The notes under the pieces: generated by a model
Databases searched by the model: none
Seen by the model: only the letters and a program-made list of their open reading frames with translations
Told to the model about the DNA's origin: nothing
Assembly (NCBI RefSeq): GCF_020382885.2
Contig: NC_058513.1
Location: 11,433,641-11,497,640, forward strand
From: Scatophagus argus
Lineage: Eukaryota > Chordata > Actinopteri > Scatophagidae
Reading direction: 5' to 3'
Length of the DNA: 64,000 nt
Shown: piece by piece, positions 24,701 to 36,100 of the stretch
Layout: every line of letters starts with the position of its first letter
Numbering within the stretch: position 1 is the first letter of the stretch
Translations under genes and position numbers: made by a program

Positions 24701-27700
24701 CATGGCAAACCTGGCATGATTTACAACAAATTATTCCATAGTGATCTGGTTTTATAAAGGAAGTACCCTTTTACCTGCTAGTTTTTCACATGAAAGGGAT
24801 AAGAAATAGTGAAATTATATTTTGTCCTTGGGTTTTCAGCATATCTTCAGTTTTTTGTCCAACTTTTTTCATGTTACCATCCATGTGTTCACAGAATTAG
24901 TCCCATATCGATGCAACTTGTATTATAGACCAATATCTTAAAGATAGGATATGTAATATTTCAGCATTACTATGTCTAGACCTTTGTGATGTGTTTTGTT
25001 GAGTTAGATCTCGAATAATCTCAAAATGTTCCTGACAATGTTCAAATGTAGCGAAATACATCATTTTATTAAAGGTTTGGTTTTCTGCAGTTAAAACTTC
25101 CAGAAGAGAGTCAGATAGTCTGGAAGGGAATCTGCTACGTAATGTAATGTGAATTAAACTTTGAAACATTATCTTGTCCGTGAACATCTCTGCCTGAGCA
25201 GCATCAGATAGATTTTCATCGGCAAACGTGGTTATTAAGCAACAACTCCCCCGGTGCCACTATCATCGAACAATAGCTTTCATTGTTTTGTTTGAGTGAC
25301 CCCTAGCTGCAGAAACGACAAACTGTGCGTTGAATACCAGAAGGATGCATCACCTGCAAAGATCAGAGTGGCTTAAACCAAAGTAATGGGAGTATTAACA
25401 AACTTCTCTGTTGTTGCTTAGGGGCTCCCATTTGGCCAGTGTGACAAAAAAACTGCCTGTGGGGTTGATAGTAGTCTGATTACCAGACATGTCAATAAAT
25501 GAAATGTATATTTTTTCTTTTTGATGGATAATTATATATTACTGCAAATGGCAGGAGAATTTATTCATTACCAGCAACACTATCTGTCGGACACAAAGTA
25601 AATGTGTTTCTGAACCTACAAGAAAGATAAGTGGATTTTTTTTTCTGTAGCCCTCTATCAGTACCTGACCCTTTGTCCTATTGAAAGGTCATGGGAGATT
25701 CTGTATTTTGTATTGAAGTGGGCGCGGTGTGGAGAATGGGTGGATTAGTCTGTTTTGAGAAGCCACTCAGTGTGTGTTTGTCCTCATATGCAGGCAAACA
25801 GTCCTCTGGTGACTCATGATTGATGCTCTGTTCCACTTTGTTGTAGTGAAGCAATCAAGCCACATGCATTCATTCTGTAATCACCTTTGATTCAATAAGC
25901 TTTGCATGAAATTGGAATGGGAGGGTGAGGATGGATTCAGTTGACTGCACTCAGACACTTTGTTCCTTTTTTTTTTTTTTTATTCCACAAGAGTATATGT
26001 TTAAAAGGTAGTGAATGCGATTCAGATATATCCAGATTGTTTTTGCTCATTAATTAAAGGTCAATCAGCAGTTCAAAGTTTGTACAGTGTGTCGGTGTTT
26101 GTTAAAATACTTACTAAAGTGATTTGGAGCAACTTAATTATGAAATAAAATGTAGAAATTGTTGGGTGGGAGGGGACTGTACTTGCAGTATTAAACCATA
26201 TATATGCTGTCTGAATTGCTCAGGTTCCTTTTTCTTACACAGACCTTATTTTGCTTCATTCACAGCACTGGCTGAGGTCCTTGGGTCTAAAGTGGGCCTC
26301 TCTAGGGACAAATACAACACCATGCTCTGTCTGGAGTCAGAGCAAGTCAGACAACGTATAACCACTGACTGGAAAGCAGCCCGGGTCCATGTGCTGCCCA
26401 TGATGCAGCTCACCTTCAAAGTGGGTGCCGTAGTCTCCTGTTTCATTGAAATGTCCATTTCACCTGATCTGAAAAGAGCAGATGAAGGAGAAACATAATT
26501 ATTTCTCAAATGTTCTGCAGACGTTTTTGAGACAGACAAGGCCTGTTCCAGATTATTTCATTCTAGTTTATTTTGTGCAAACACATCTTTTATTCTGCTT
26601 ATTGTTTGTTTGCATGCAAGTACTTAGGACAGGAGTTTAATTGATTAGGAAATGCTAATTATAATGCCCAAGCACACCATCTCTCAAGAGGACTAAAACG
26701 TTTAAATTTGCCATCTGTACAACCACAGATAAGCCTCAGACTTGGTGTAATTTAGGCATCACCAGGCACTGAAAGGCTTATGGATGCAGTTTGGGTTTGC
26801 AGTGAGACTTTGAGCAATTTGAGTCACTTTGAAATGGATGGATAAAACCATGTTTTAAGTTAAATGTTTGCATGATCCTGATAGTAAATTGGATATAACT
26901 TCCTAAGGGGTTTGTTTCTGTCAGTTCATACGATGTTGATGAAAGCTCAAAACCACAAAGTAACAGTGAAACTTGGGTTTAGTTAGAAGTAAGAAGGTCT
27001 GCATCTTCCCAGCGTTGCTAGTAAATTGTCAAATCTTATCAGCTGATGTAAAGTAAATTTATCAATAGGTTTTTGAAGAGAGTTTTATGTACATCTTTGG
27101 TACCTTAACTTTTCCTAAACTCGTGTTCTCACTTCCACTTCTCCTTGTCACCCTCATCTTGTCTCCAGAAACTGCAGGATTACTTGGCACATTTCTCGAG
27201 CCAGTATGATCAGCTGGTAGCCTTCAAGCCCACAGGCTGGACTTTTAGCCAGCAGGTGGAATCAGTTGAAGATATTCAGCCTCAGATCAGTGGCAACATC
27301 TCCATCTATGGTACGCATTCTTTTTTAAAAAAAATATTTTAGTACAGTTATTTGCCAGGAGGAATAACTAACATACTGTACATTCACATGAGAGCAGAGA
27401 AAACCACGAGTCCTCTGCTATAAGGCAGACTCGTATCAGCTTGCCACACTCTGATAAGATGTGATCGCAAGAGCAGCATTTTTTGTCCTGACGAAAATGT
27501 GATTCTTATCGTGTTGTTCTATTTGGCCTGCAGCTCCCTCTTTTGACAACAACAGATCATGGCTCAGTTACTTCAGCTCAGTGTCCAAAGGCGACATTAA
27601 CAAGAGATTTCAGGTTCTTGTGTCACCACTGCTGCCCAGCATTAAATTCCAGTGCTGAAATGGGTCATGGCTTGATTTTGCAAATGCAGATTTAACTACT

Positions 27701-28126
27701 ACACAAATCTGTAATAGAATGAAATAATGAAGTGATGACCTTTTTATATAAAAGGTCAAAGGTCGACTTTGCTTTGACATTTTAATGTTCTGCAAACACA
27801 TTTTTCTGTCTGTTATTATGTAGTTCAGGAACAGAAGGGCGGATTGTGACCGTATTTCACATTTAATCAGATACTGAACTGGTGACTCCAATCTTCTGTG
27901 CTCACCTTCAAACTGTGATAATTGTAAAGGTCTTCTGTCCATGTGTTTCTATGCAAAGCGACACTTCTAGTTTCCTTCTGTCCTTTGTTCCATGTTCTTG
28001 ATAGGTCCATCAACACCATTGGCCATCTGGCCTGTAATTGACCATCACAAGCTAGAGGCTGCTGCGATTCCCATTCGGTTACAATTTCTTCGTCCTCAGC
28101 AGTTTGTGTGTCAGTCAGGCGGAAGC

Positions 28127-28223
<97 letters not shown>

Positions 28224-29520
28224 GCTATATGCTAGTACTGCCCCTAATAGAAGAATAAGAATCAGCTTTATTGACAGTATATATATTTTTACATACACAC
28301 ACTGAATTCATCTTCTGCATTTGACCCATCCTTAGTTGAACACACACATGCAACACCCAGCAAATTACATGCAGTGAAACACACACAGGAGCAGTGGGCA
28401 GCATCAAGCACCCGGGGAGCATATTGGGGGGGTTAAGTGCCTTGCTCAAGGGCACATCAGTCGGCTAATGGAGGGGGGAGGGCATTTTTCGAAATTAATC
28501 ACTCCACCACACCCAAATTTTTCCTGCCCATCCAGTGGGGGAATCAAACCAGCTTCTCCAACCTCTAGGCCACGGCTGCCTCCAAGCTTATGGCACCTGG
28601 TATTCCCAGGCGGTCACCCATCCAAGTACTAACCAGGCCTGACCCTACTTAGCTTCCGAGATCAGACGAGATCAGGCGTGTTCAGGGTGGTATGTTCTCT
28701 GCATGTGGGAGTATTGACTGTAAACTTCAGTAGTCTTAGTTTCAGCTAGAAACTAGCTCTTCTAGGTCTGTTTTATTTATTTATTTCTATTTTGTTACTT
28801 TTTGAACATAGATAAACAAAAAAAGAAGCAGCGGCACACACTAAACCTGCAGAGGGGTGAACGGAGAACAAACTAGAGGCAGCAGCTTTCTGCAGTGATC
28901 CCAAGATGCCTTCCTATTCTCATCTTGAAAACAAAGAAAAGGATTGATTTGGTAGTTGTAATGTTTCAGCATCTGAAATCTGACTGGCCCTGTGGCTCAC
29001 TCTGGTCCCCCTTGTAAGAATGCCTTGCTTCTTGTCAGATTGACTCCCCATACTTCAAGACATCTGGTTCCCTGACAAGTTTTTACCTCGAACCAAGTCT
29101 CCCGAGCGGGTAGGGGTAGGTGGGTGGGGTGGGTGGGGGGGGAGTGAAAGTGAAGCTCTTGTCTGGAAAGTGCCTCTGGTTCAGTTCTAAACCACTACTG
29201 GCCTCTTTCTCTTGTCTCTTTAATAGATTGAAAACCGAGATAATTACACAGCCGACACTCAAGAACCCTTTGAGGAAAAGCTAAAAGCAAAGCATGAGTT
29301 TTCTTCAGGCTTATGAGTCACGATGATGACAAACCCTTCTGTTTTCCTGACAGGAATTCCGTACAGCGAACACAGCAGCTTTCTGGAGATGAAGCGTTTT
29401 GTCCAGTGGCTTCAGCCCCTCAAGATCATTGCTACAGTCAACAACGGCAGCTGGGCTAGCAGGAAGGCTATGGAGAAGTGCTTCAGTGAGTGGCTCACAG
29501 AAGCTAAAGCTAAACGGTAA
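18713..29520 (+). CDS. dclre1a: DNA cross-link repair 1A protein / SNM1A nuclease (9 exons)
   Basis: Exons: 18713-19139, 20224-21648 (start uncertain), 21742-21875, 23280-23398, 23863-24006, 24214-24359, 26266-26420, 27169-27310, 29354-29520; about 952 aa (human 1040). SNM1A is a 5'-3' exonuclease that digests past interstrand crosslinks in the nucleus. Visible features are a UBZ4 zinc finger (C111, C114, H129, C133), a long acidic/serine-rich disordered middle, and a PIP-box-like QMDIGVFF at 21309-21332. The metallo-beta-lactamase/beta-CASP domain follows, with THFHSDH near residue 641, DANHCPGA split over exons 4/5, [10 protein letters not shown] and [12 protein letters not shown]. The last exon ends in the family's [15 protein letters not shown] block. 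The exon 1 donor at 19139 leaves phase 1. The best-looking acceptor (20204/20205) is phase 0, so I used the frame-keeping acceptor at 20223/20224. Confidence 0.95.
24427..24700 (+). repeat. tRNA-derived SINE, second family
   Basis: In DCLRE1A intron 6. The head has an A-box-like segment (GTGGATCAGCGGTTAGGGTG) and a clear B-box (GGTTCGATTCC), the RNA polymerase III internal promoter of tRNA genes. The body includes GAGCAAGGTACCTAACCCCC and GTGGGTTAAATGCAGAGAAC, and a CTTTCC-rich tail ends near 24698. This is a common teleost SINE layout. No clear target-site duplication was found. Confidence 0.85.
28131..28221. repeat. (CT)n microsatellite, about 45 units
   Basis: An uninterrupted CT tract of about 91 bp lies in DCLRE1A intron 8. 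The lack of any interruption suggests it is young and likely length-polymorphic. It directly precedes the tail end of the minus-strand SINE at 28249-28580. The Arg-Glu and Ser-Leu repeat peptides it could encode are artefacts. Confidence 0.98.
28249..28580 (-). repeat. tRNA-derived SINE, third family, copy 1
   Basis: On the minus strand it starts GCAGCCGTGGCCTAGAGG (A-box-like), then GGTTTGATTCCCCC (B-box), and continues through GCCCTTGAGCAAGGCACTTA to an AATAAAGCTGATTC-like tail. It aligns by eye over nearly its full length with 62488-62815. Relative to that copy it lacks roughly 20 nt between the A and B boxes. It is antisense to DCLRE1A, in intron 8. Confidence 0.85.
28584..28694 (-). pseudogene. 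5S rRNA-like sequence abutting the SINE
   Basis: The minus strand reads CATACCACCCTGAACACGCC, then CTGATCTCGGAAGCTAAGTA, CAGGCCTGGTTAGTACTTGG and CTGGGAATACCAGGTGCC, ending ATAAGCTT. This is about 111 nt of the roughly 120-nt 5S rRNA. The first 9 or so nucleotides are replaced (AGAGAA instead of the 5' stem strand). No T-run terminator follows AAGCTT; the sequence passes within 4 nt into the tRNA-derived SINE. I call it a 5S-derived pseudogene or the head of a composite SINE rather than a working rRNA gene. Confidence 0.85.
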
Positions 29521-32500
29521 CTTATTTATCAGTAAGTATCAGTCAGTATCAGTCTCTGCATTTGGCCTCTCTGTCGTTTGTTGGCATTAAGAACGAAACC
29601 AGTTAATTCTTAGTGCTTCAAATGCAGTATGAACGTGGGGAACAAATACTTGAACACTACTCATTTTAGTACTTCTGTTTAAGATGCTTGCCTCGGACTA
29701 CAGAGCGCATAACTTTAGAGTTTCAGTGCTGTTCAGTGTTGTAATGGTAGCAGGTGAACATCCATGATTTTTAAAAAAGGTTGAATATACACTGTTGAAT
29801 TTCTGTGAAAGGTTCTGCTTTTATCCACAGTGGGCTGAAGTAAAATAAGTGACATTTCTGCCAGCTGTTTGTGTGTTGTGAGGTCTGACTTGATTGATGT
29901 TTTAAACCTGTGTCATCTAGAAGTATGATACCCTGGAGCTGAATTAACTGCATGTGTCTACTGTCTGATGTCTACTTTGTTTGTGAACATTATATTGCAA
30001 ATGCTGCTCTGAAATTGTGCAATTATCTGTTTTTTTGTGTAATCTAAATTTTTATCCTGAAAAAAAACATTTAAACATTCTTTTGCCACCTTTTTATGCA
30101 ACAATAACCTTTATTTACTTGTCAATACAAATCATTCTCAATGGAGTTCAAGATGAGTATTATTTTCTATTAAAATTTGCAAACTTGACACGATATCTTG
30201 GTTTTACTCGCTGCTCTAAATTTCTCTGCTACTCTACATCAAATAGCATTTCTGCCAATCAAATCAGTACAGATGGAGTTGCACAACCACATTGCTGTCT
30301 CTTCAGGTGAATATGCTGTTAAGGATAAGTGCCACTATTGCCTAGTGGCTTTGAAAATGTTAACCCATCAGGAAGGATGCACTGCCAGATCTTTCAGCAG
30401 TTTATCTCAGAGGCAGCAGAGACATGCGGTGCAGGGATGGAGTTTTCTGAAGCTTTGTCTTTGTAAAACCGGCTTTTCACTCGTGTCAAGATTCAACATT
30501 GAAGAGATTTGCTATTTTACTGTAGATTCCCACAGGATGCCCCATGGTGTGTATTCAGTGATGTCAGTGCAGTATTTTTTTAATTTTCTAATCATTAGAT
30601 TTTCACATTTAACACCTGAGGAAAAGGACCATAGGAACTGCTTCTATAACTGAATGTACTTGTAAGTTTCCATTGCTTGTGACCACATAAGTCTTAGCAT
30701 AGCTGTGTTGATGCTAGAAAAGCTTCCTATTGTATATCATGCACATGTCATCACAAGGAGACTGATGTAATAACCACTGTATTACTGTTTACACCCAGAG
30801 CAAGCCATTTCCAGTGAGCTGTTTCTAATAACAATAATGATACATCATATTCTACCCTCAGACATATAATTATATAATATAATTCATATGTGTATGAAGT
30901 CTTCCAAAACTGAAATTGGATTGACTGGGGCACTTGATGAAACATCATTTCATTTCCATCAGTAGGTATGTCTAATAGGGTTCGGATTTGCATTATGTCA
31001 ACATAATGCATAATCCTGTATATTCTTCAGAGATGTTAGCCTCTCCAAATGTTCTCGACTGCAGTTACAAACTGGAAGTTCAGGTTCTTTGACTTACAAG
31101 CGTTTGCCGTGCCAAATGTTTTATACTTAGATACCCTTTGGCTGTCTCTTCACATGTCAGTAAACACAGCAATGAATTGATAATCTTTGGAAACACAAAC
31201 ACAATTGCAAAAGCTTCTTGAAACGGGTTGAAAATGCTATGTTGCAACAGTGTCTTCCATTGTCTTGTTGAGCAGCTCTGATGCGGTTTAGATAAGAAAC
31301 TTAGTTAAGTTAATTTTATGGCAGCAATAGTTTTAGTAATAATTCCAATGAATTGTGTGATTTTTGCTACTTAATCTTTTCAGCCGTGTTCTCTTTTTTG
31401 TGCTGTGTGTATCACATTTACATTACATCATACATTCACCTTTTACATTTTCCTCAGTCCAAGGAAAAGGCAATTGAAGAAATACAAATGCTCAGTGTTT
31501 TAACAATCTGGTCAAATTTATTTATAATCATTTTACAAACGTAACACAGATTCAGTGTCCCAATACAACCTGATTCTGGTGCAGGATGTACTTATTAATA
31601 ACAAAGCGTATTTATAATACAGCACAGCTTAAGCATCACAGTTGAAGAGAGGCCTTAAAAATCATGTCCTGAATAATTTCTTTGTCAGAACTCATCTGTT
31701 TAACAGCTCCATTAAAACTTTAACCTTGGAAAGGCTTGTACAAGATGATGAGAAAACTTAAACTTGATGTTTAGAAGTTTACAGACAAGATTTGTCGTTG
31801 CCCTCTGTGGACATGATTAAAACATACAACACACACCTTGTCAAATCACTACTTTACTTGATGTTGTTTTTGTCCAGCATGGCCTTGGTCACCAGACATA
31901 ATTTTAAAAGGAATAAAACCATCTTCCCAATTTATATTAAATCACAATTTGTGCATCGGAGAGAAATGGGTGAAATGTAGCCTGAGGTGCAACACCATTC
32001 TGTCGGCATATTAATTCACCAGACTCTCCCTGAGGTGTGGACCACATGAAATACTTGTCTCAACCTAAAATGTTTTTGTTATTCATCCTCTCATAATTAC
32101 TGTCAAAGCATTCTCGAGACAGATAAGAGAAAGAAAGTTTAAATTTGGATGCATGTGAGCGTTTTGTCTTTTGTAACCAGCAGCAAACAGCATGTTTGCA
32201 ACAAAGATGCGTTGGCATCCGGTACAGCCTTCTTCTTTGTCTTTTGAAAAAGGCGTCATTAGACAGACGGGGCTTCCAAAGAAATGTCATCATAGGCGCT
32301 GCATACTGAGCGAACTGGAAATAAATCAGCATTGCTGGGTGGTGACAGTTCACATTAGTCATGCAGTCGAGAGTGGATATCTTTTCAAAATATAATTACT
32401 TCTTTGGGATCATAAATGCAGATAAATATGAGTGTCTTGCCTTATGCCCAACATCATCTTCATGCTCTTTAAACTACTTACAAACACTATTGCTTTGTGT

Positions 32501-33156
32501 TATCTCGGATCAAAGTTGATTATTACTTCTGTTACACTTCTGTTCCTACAGAAGTCACATTAATGATTCAGTCGCCAGAAAAACATGCAACTCCAACAGA
32601 ATGCTTTGCTGTAAGTTCTTCTGTACTTTATCTGCATTTAAAGTGTACAACAATATTGATTAGTTTAGTCTAAAAATACATTTATTCAGTAGTAATTCTA
32701 TATACAGTAACCTTGTGCATATGTCATCATTTTTTTCATGGCATGCCTTGCACACTTTAATTGTATCGTCGTACAGGTGGCATGAGGAAATATGATGCAG
32801 CAAAATGTCTTTTGTTTCCCTCTTGAGACAACTTTCGAGAACAAACATCTACAGTAAATCTCATACACAATGCACTGATGAACTGTTGAACCTGCAAGCC
32901 GTTGTTTGCCCAAAGAGCACTTGGGAATTAAAATACATTTGATCTTTTTACATTTAATCTAAGTCATTGTATGCATGATTAGTTTTAATCATTTTTAAGC
33001 AGTAGAATGACAGATCAAAAAGGAACTACCCACAGCTTTGGAAAAATACTGTCAGTTGTCTAAAAGTGGTCACTACATGATTACAAACCCACCATCCACT
33101 GAGAGGAGGTGCCATTTGAGCGCACCCAGACATGCAGTGGAAGTGTCATCTGATGG
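29521..33156. other. Intergenic region between convergent DCLRE1A and PLEKHS1
   Basis: It holds the 3' ends of both genes. Plus-strand AATAAA hexamers occur at 31912-31917 and about 32320-32325, far from the DCLRE1A stop, so that gene's 3' end is unplaced. For PLEKHS1 a signal at 32681-32686 fits well. The remaining sequence is AT-rich with only short random open frames. I see no additional gene, RNA or recognisable transposon. Confidence 0.6.
32681..32686 (-). terminator. Candidate polyadenylation signal of PLEKHS1
   Basis: TTTATT on the plus strand is AATAAA on the minus strand, about 470 nt beyond the PLEKHS1 stop codon. It is the first canonical hexamer I noticed in that direction. Support is positional only. 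Confidence 0.45.
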
Positions 33157-36100
33157 TCAGTTTGGAGAAAAGTCACTGCAGAGGCAGTTCGACGAATGCA
33201 GAGGCTGGCATCCGGACTGACGCAGGATGGTGACTTTCACCTGAAAACAGAGGGTCAATTTACCTCTCGGATGAACTCGGGTCCGTGTCACGCTTACCAG
33301 TTCAGTTTTCCATACACAAAGTGATTCTTCCAATTTTCAGTTTGTTTTTTTTTTTTTATTTTCTACATGGAAAATCGAATTTATAGGAGTAAAATGGACT
33401 TTGGACATTTTTCCACTTTCACATTCCTCAAAGAATATTGTACTATTATTAATAACTTGATTATACACTGATTGACAGATGATAAATACAATTTTAGAAA
33501 TCAAAGTTCTGTTATTATTTTTTTCTTTTTTAATTAAAATTGACCTGGTAAGTGTTACACGTACCAAATCAGGCAGAAATTTATTGATGCATGCGTGCAA
33601 GCAGCAGTTTCATTGATACTGACAAAGTGAACTTACCTCATTCTTTAGACTCTTGCTGAGATACATGTTATACTCCTCCACACTGCTGACATGCAAGTCA
33701 TTAATTGCCAGAATCTGGTCTCCTTTGTGAAACAGGCACACGGACTGTGGCTGGCCAGTCCACCCTGACACACTGACATGCACACACATATTATGTTTAA
33801 TTAATTTGTAGCTCTTGTTTACACAGTATGTAACATTTTGGGTTGTTTTGGCTTATGTTTGGCTCAAGCACCAAATTGGTGCAATGTCTCTGAAGACACA
33901 CACAGTCTCGGGTATCCGTGACATGTGATGTATTAAGTCAGGGGCAACTGGACTTGGTTTCAAATGTTTTTCAGTTTTTCAGACTTCAGTTCAGTTTCTG
34001 GACTTTAGTTCTGCCAATGAAAGATGAGTTGTGAGATGTCTTAGAAACCAAATAGCAGGTCTTTTAATTTTGTACTCGTATAGGTCCTAGCAGGAGCCTT
34101 CACCAGCTGCAGGCTGACTTAAACTGCTGAGTGTCTCCCAAGTATGTTATTGCACCAATGTAGTTGCCACAATCGCTAGACGCTTTCTGTTCTAGTGCAG
34201 GGTTAACTCATGTCCAACAGCTTGTCTGCACAGGAGGCATTTCAGCAACGTTTCTCACTCATCCGTCTCACGTGGCCAACGTCTGATGATTTTATTTAAT
34301 CAATTCAGCTGCTCACGCAACAACTCGCACTTAGCATGCACTTTACCCATGTAATTGTTACCCATGTCTAATTACAGTATGTACTGAGTGACATACACTT
34401 AATACTGGGCCTGAATCCTGTGTAGAAAATGGTGCAGGGATGAAGCTGCTGCAGCCGCTCTGCTTTCACGCTGCCTTCACCACACAGCCTGGGCAGACAT
34501 TGTGTTCGGCTCAAATGTTAAACATCTATTGAAAGGAACCCACATGTATGGTTACTGATGCTTCAACAATGTCTCACTTAGTTAAGACTAAACAAAAAGT
34601 CCTGTAAGCCCAATAGAGCCAGGCCTCACTTGAAAATTCGAGATAATTCATAACAACTAATTTTCAATGAAAGCTGTGTTCTATAGCACAGAATTAAGCT
34701 AGTGGGGCTTTTTTCTCCTACATCTTATATGTGATTGAGAATTTGGATTTTGTGCAATTAAATAATTAATGCCCAAAGCGTTTACCAAATCTCAATATGA
34801 ATATGTGCCCAAACTTCCACGTAACGCAGCTGAATGCTCTGAAGCGCTTGCAGCACAGCATGCAGTCTGACTTCTCTCAACTGCTTAACGAGTAAACGAG
34901 TACATGCAGCATCACAGCCAACATTTCCTGATGTGAGCTGCAGTTTAAAAAGGGACTCCATTATTTACAGTATGAAGACAAACCAGCAGTGAGACTGACA
35001 ATAGGGAATGTGGCAAACATATTAGTAGTTCTAGTGTTTTCCTTAAATCAGTGAATAGAGAAAAAACACAAACTTGTACAGTAATCTTTGTTGTGCATAG
35101 GAATCTCAATCAAAACAATCCAATATCCCGATTAAAAGTTTTTTGTTGTTGAGTGACGATACTGCGGTGAGGTATGTGGACTTATTTTATAGACCGACTT
35201 ACCTCGGTTTCCCATCCACTTCTGTTAATCTCAGGTGCTTTTTTAAATCTGCCTGCTTGACCTCAATGTCTCTCTCTTCTGGGGTGATGGTGTCAAGGCT
35301 AGAAAGGAAAACAAAGTTTTTTTTTACTGAATGCGTGTATTTTGACATGGTATGGAGAAATGCATCTAAATCTTGACATCCAACGCAATCAAAATAGTAA
35401 ACTTGTACTAGCTGTAAGGGAATATGTTGTCATGTTAGGGTTATTACTGCCCCTTCCTTGACTATAGTGCCATTAGTGTCTGCTCGCATGGGTCAGCAAT
35501 AACAAAGTCACCCGAGTGCTGCTCTTACAGCTGTCGTACCGCCTACTGCCTGCAGAAACCAGTCTAACCAGTTCGGCGGCATGTCAGTATTGGTGCCAGC
35601 ATTCCCTTCTGGTCACCGCAAACAAGCGGACATCTTTTTTTTTATTTGTTCCCTGTAACCATTACAAATCTGTTTCTGACTTCTTGTCATTTGTAATAGC
35701 ACAGATGATGCCACTGTGGACAGTTTCAAATTTGTCTTTGTATTATATACAAATAGAGCAACTGTTGAATGATGCTTATCACATTCCACATAAAATGTAA
35801 TCCTTTCTAGTGTATTTAGTTTGATTTATTACAAAAGAAGCCCCAAATCTCAAACAATACCCACTCAGTTGCTTTCCCTTACCTTTCAGTAGAGCTTTGT
35901 TTATCCAGCACATGTGGTCTGTCCAGCATGTCTACAGGAGAGATGGCACCGTTGTCACTGGAACTGCTGCTGAAGTCTGAAGTCAGATGTGTTTCTTCTC
36001 TGCAAAAGCAAGTAACAGCATCAGGGATTATGACATGAGGTCTGAGTACACGTGTCAACTGCATTCAGCTAACAGTTACTGATTCTTGATCTTTAAAAAA

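Noticed and set aside
27867-28305. Open frames encoding Arg-Glu or Ser-Leu repeats
   Set aside because: They are translations of the CT/GA microsatellite and have no splice or family support.
28584-28694. Functional 5S rRNA gene
   Set aside because: The 5' terminal stem strand is replaced and there is no T-run terminator after the 3' end. It runs straight into a SINE.
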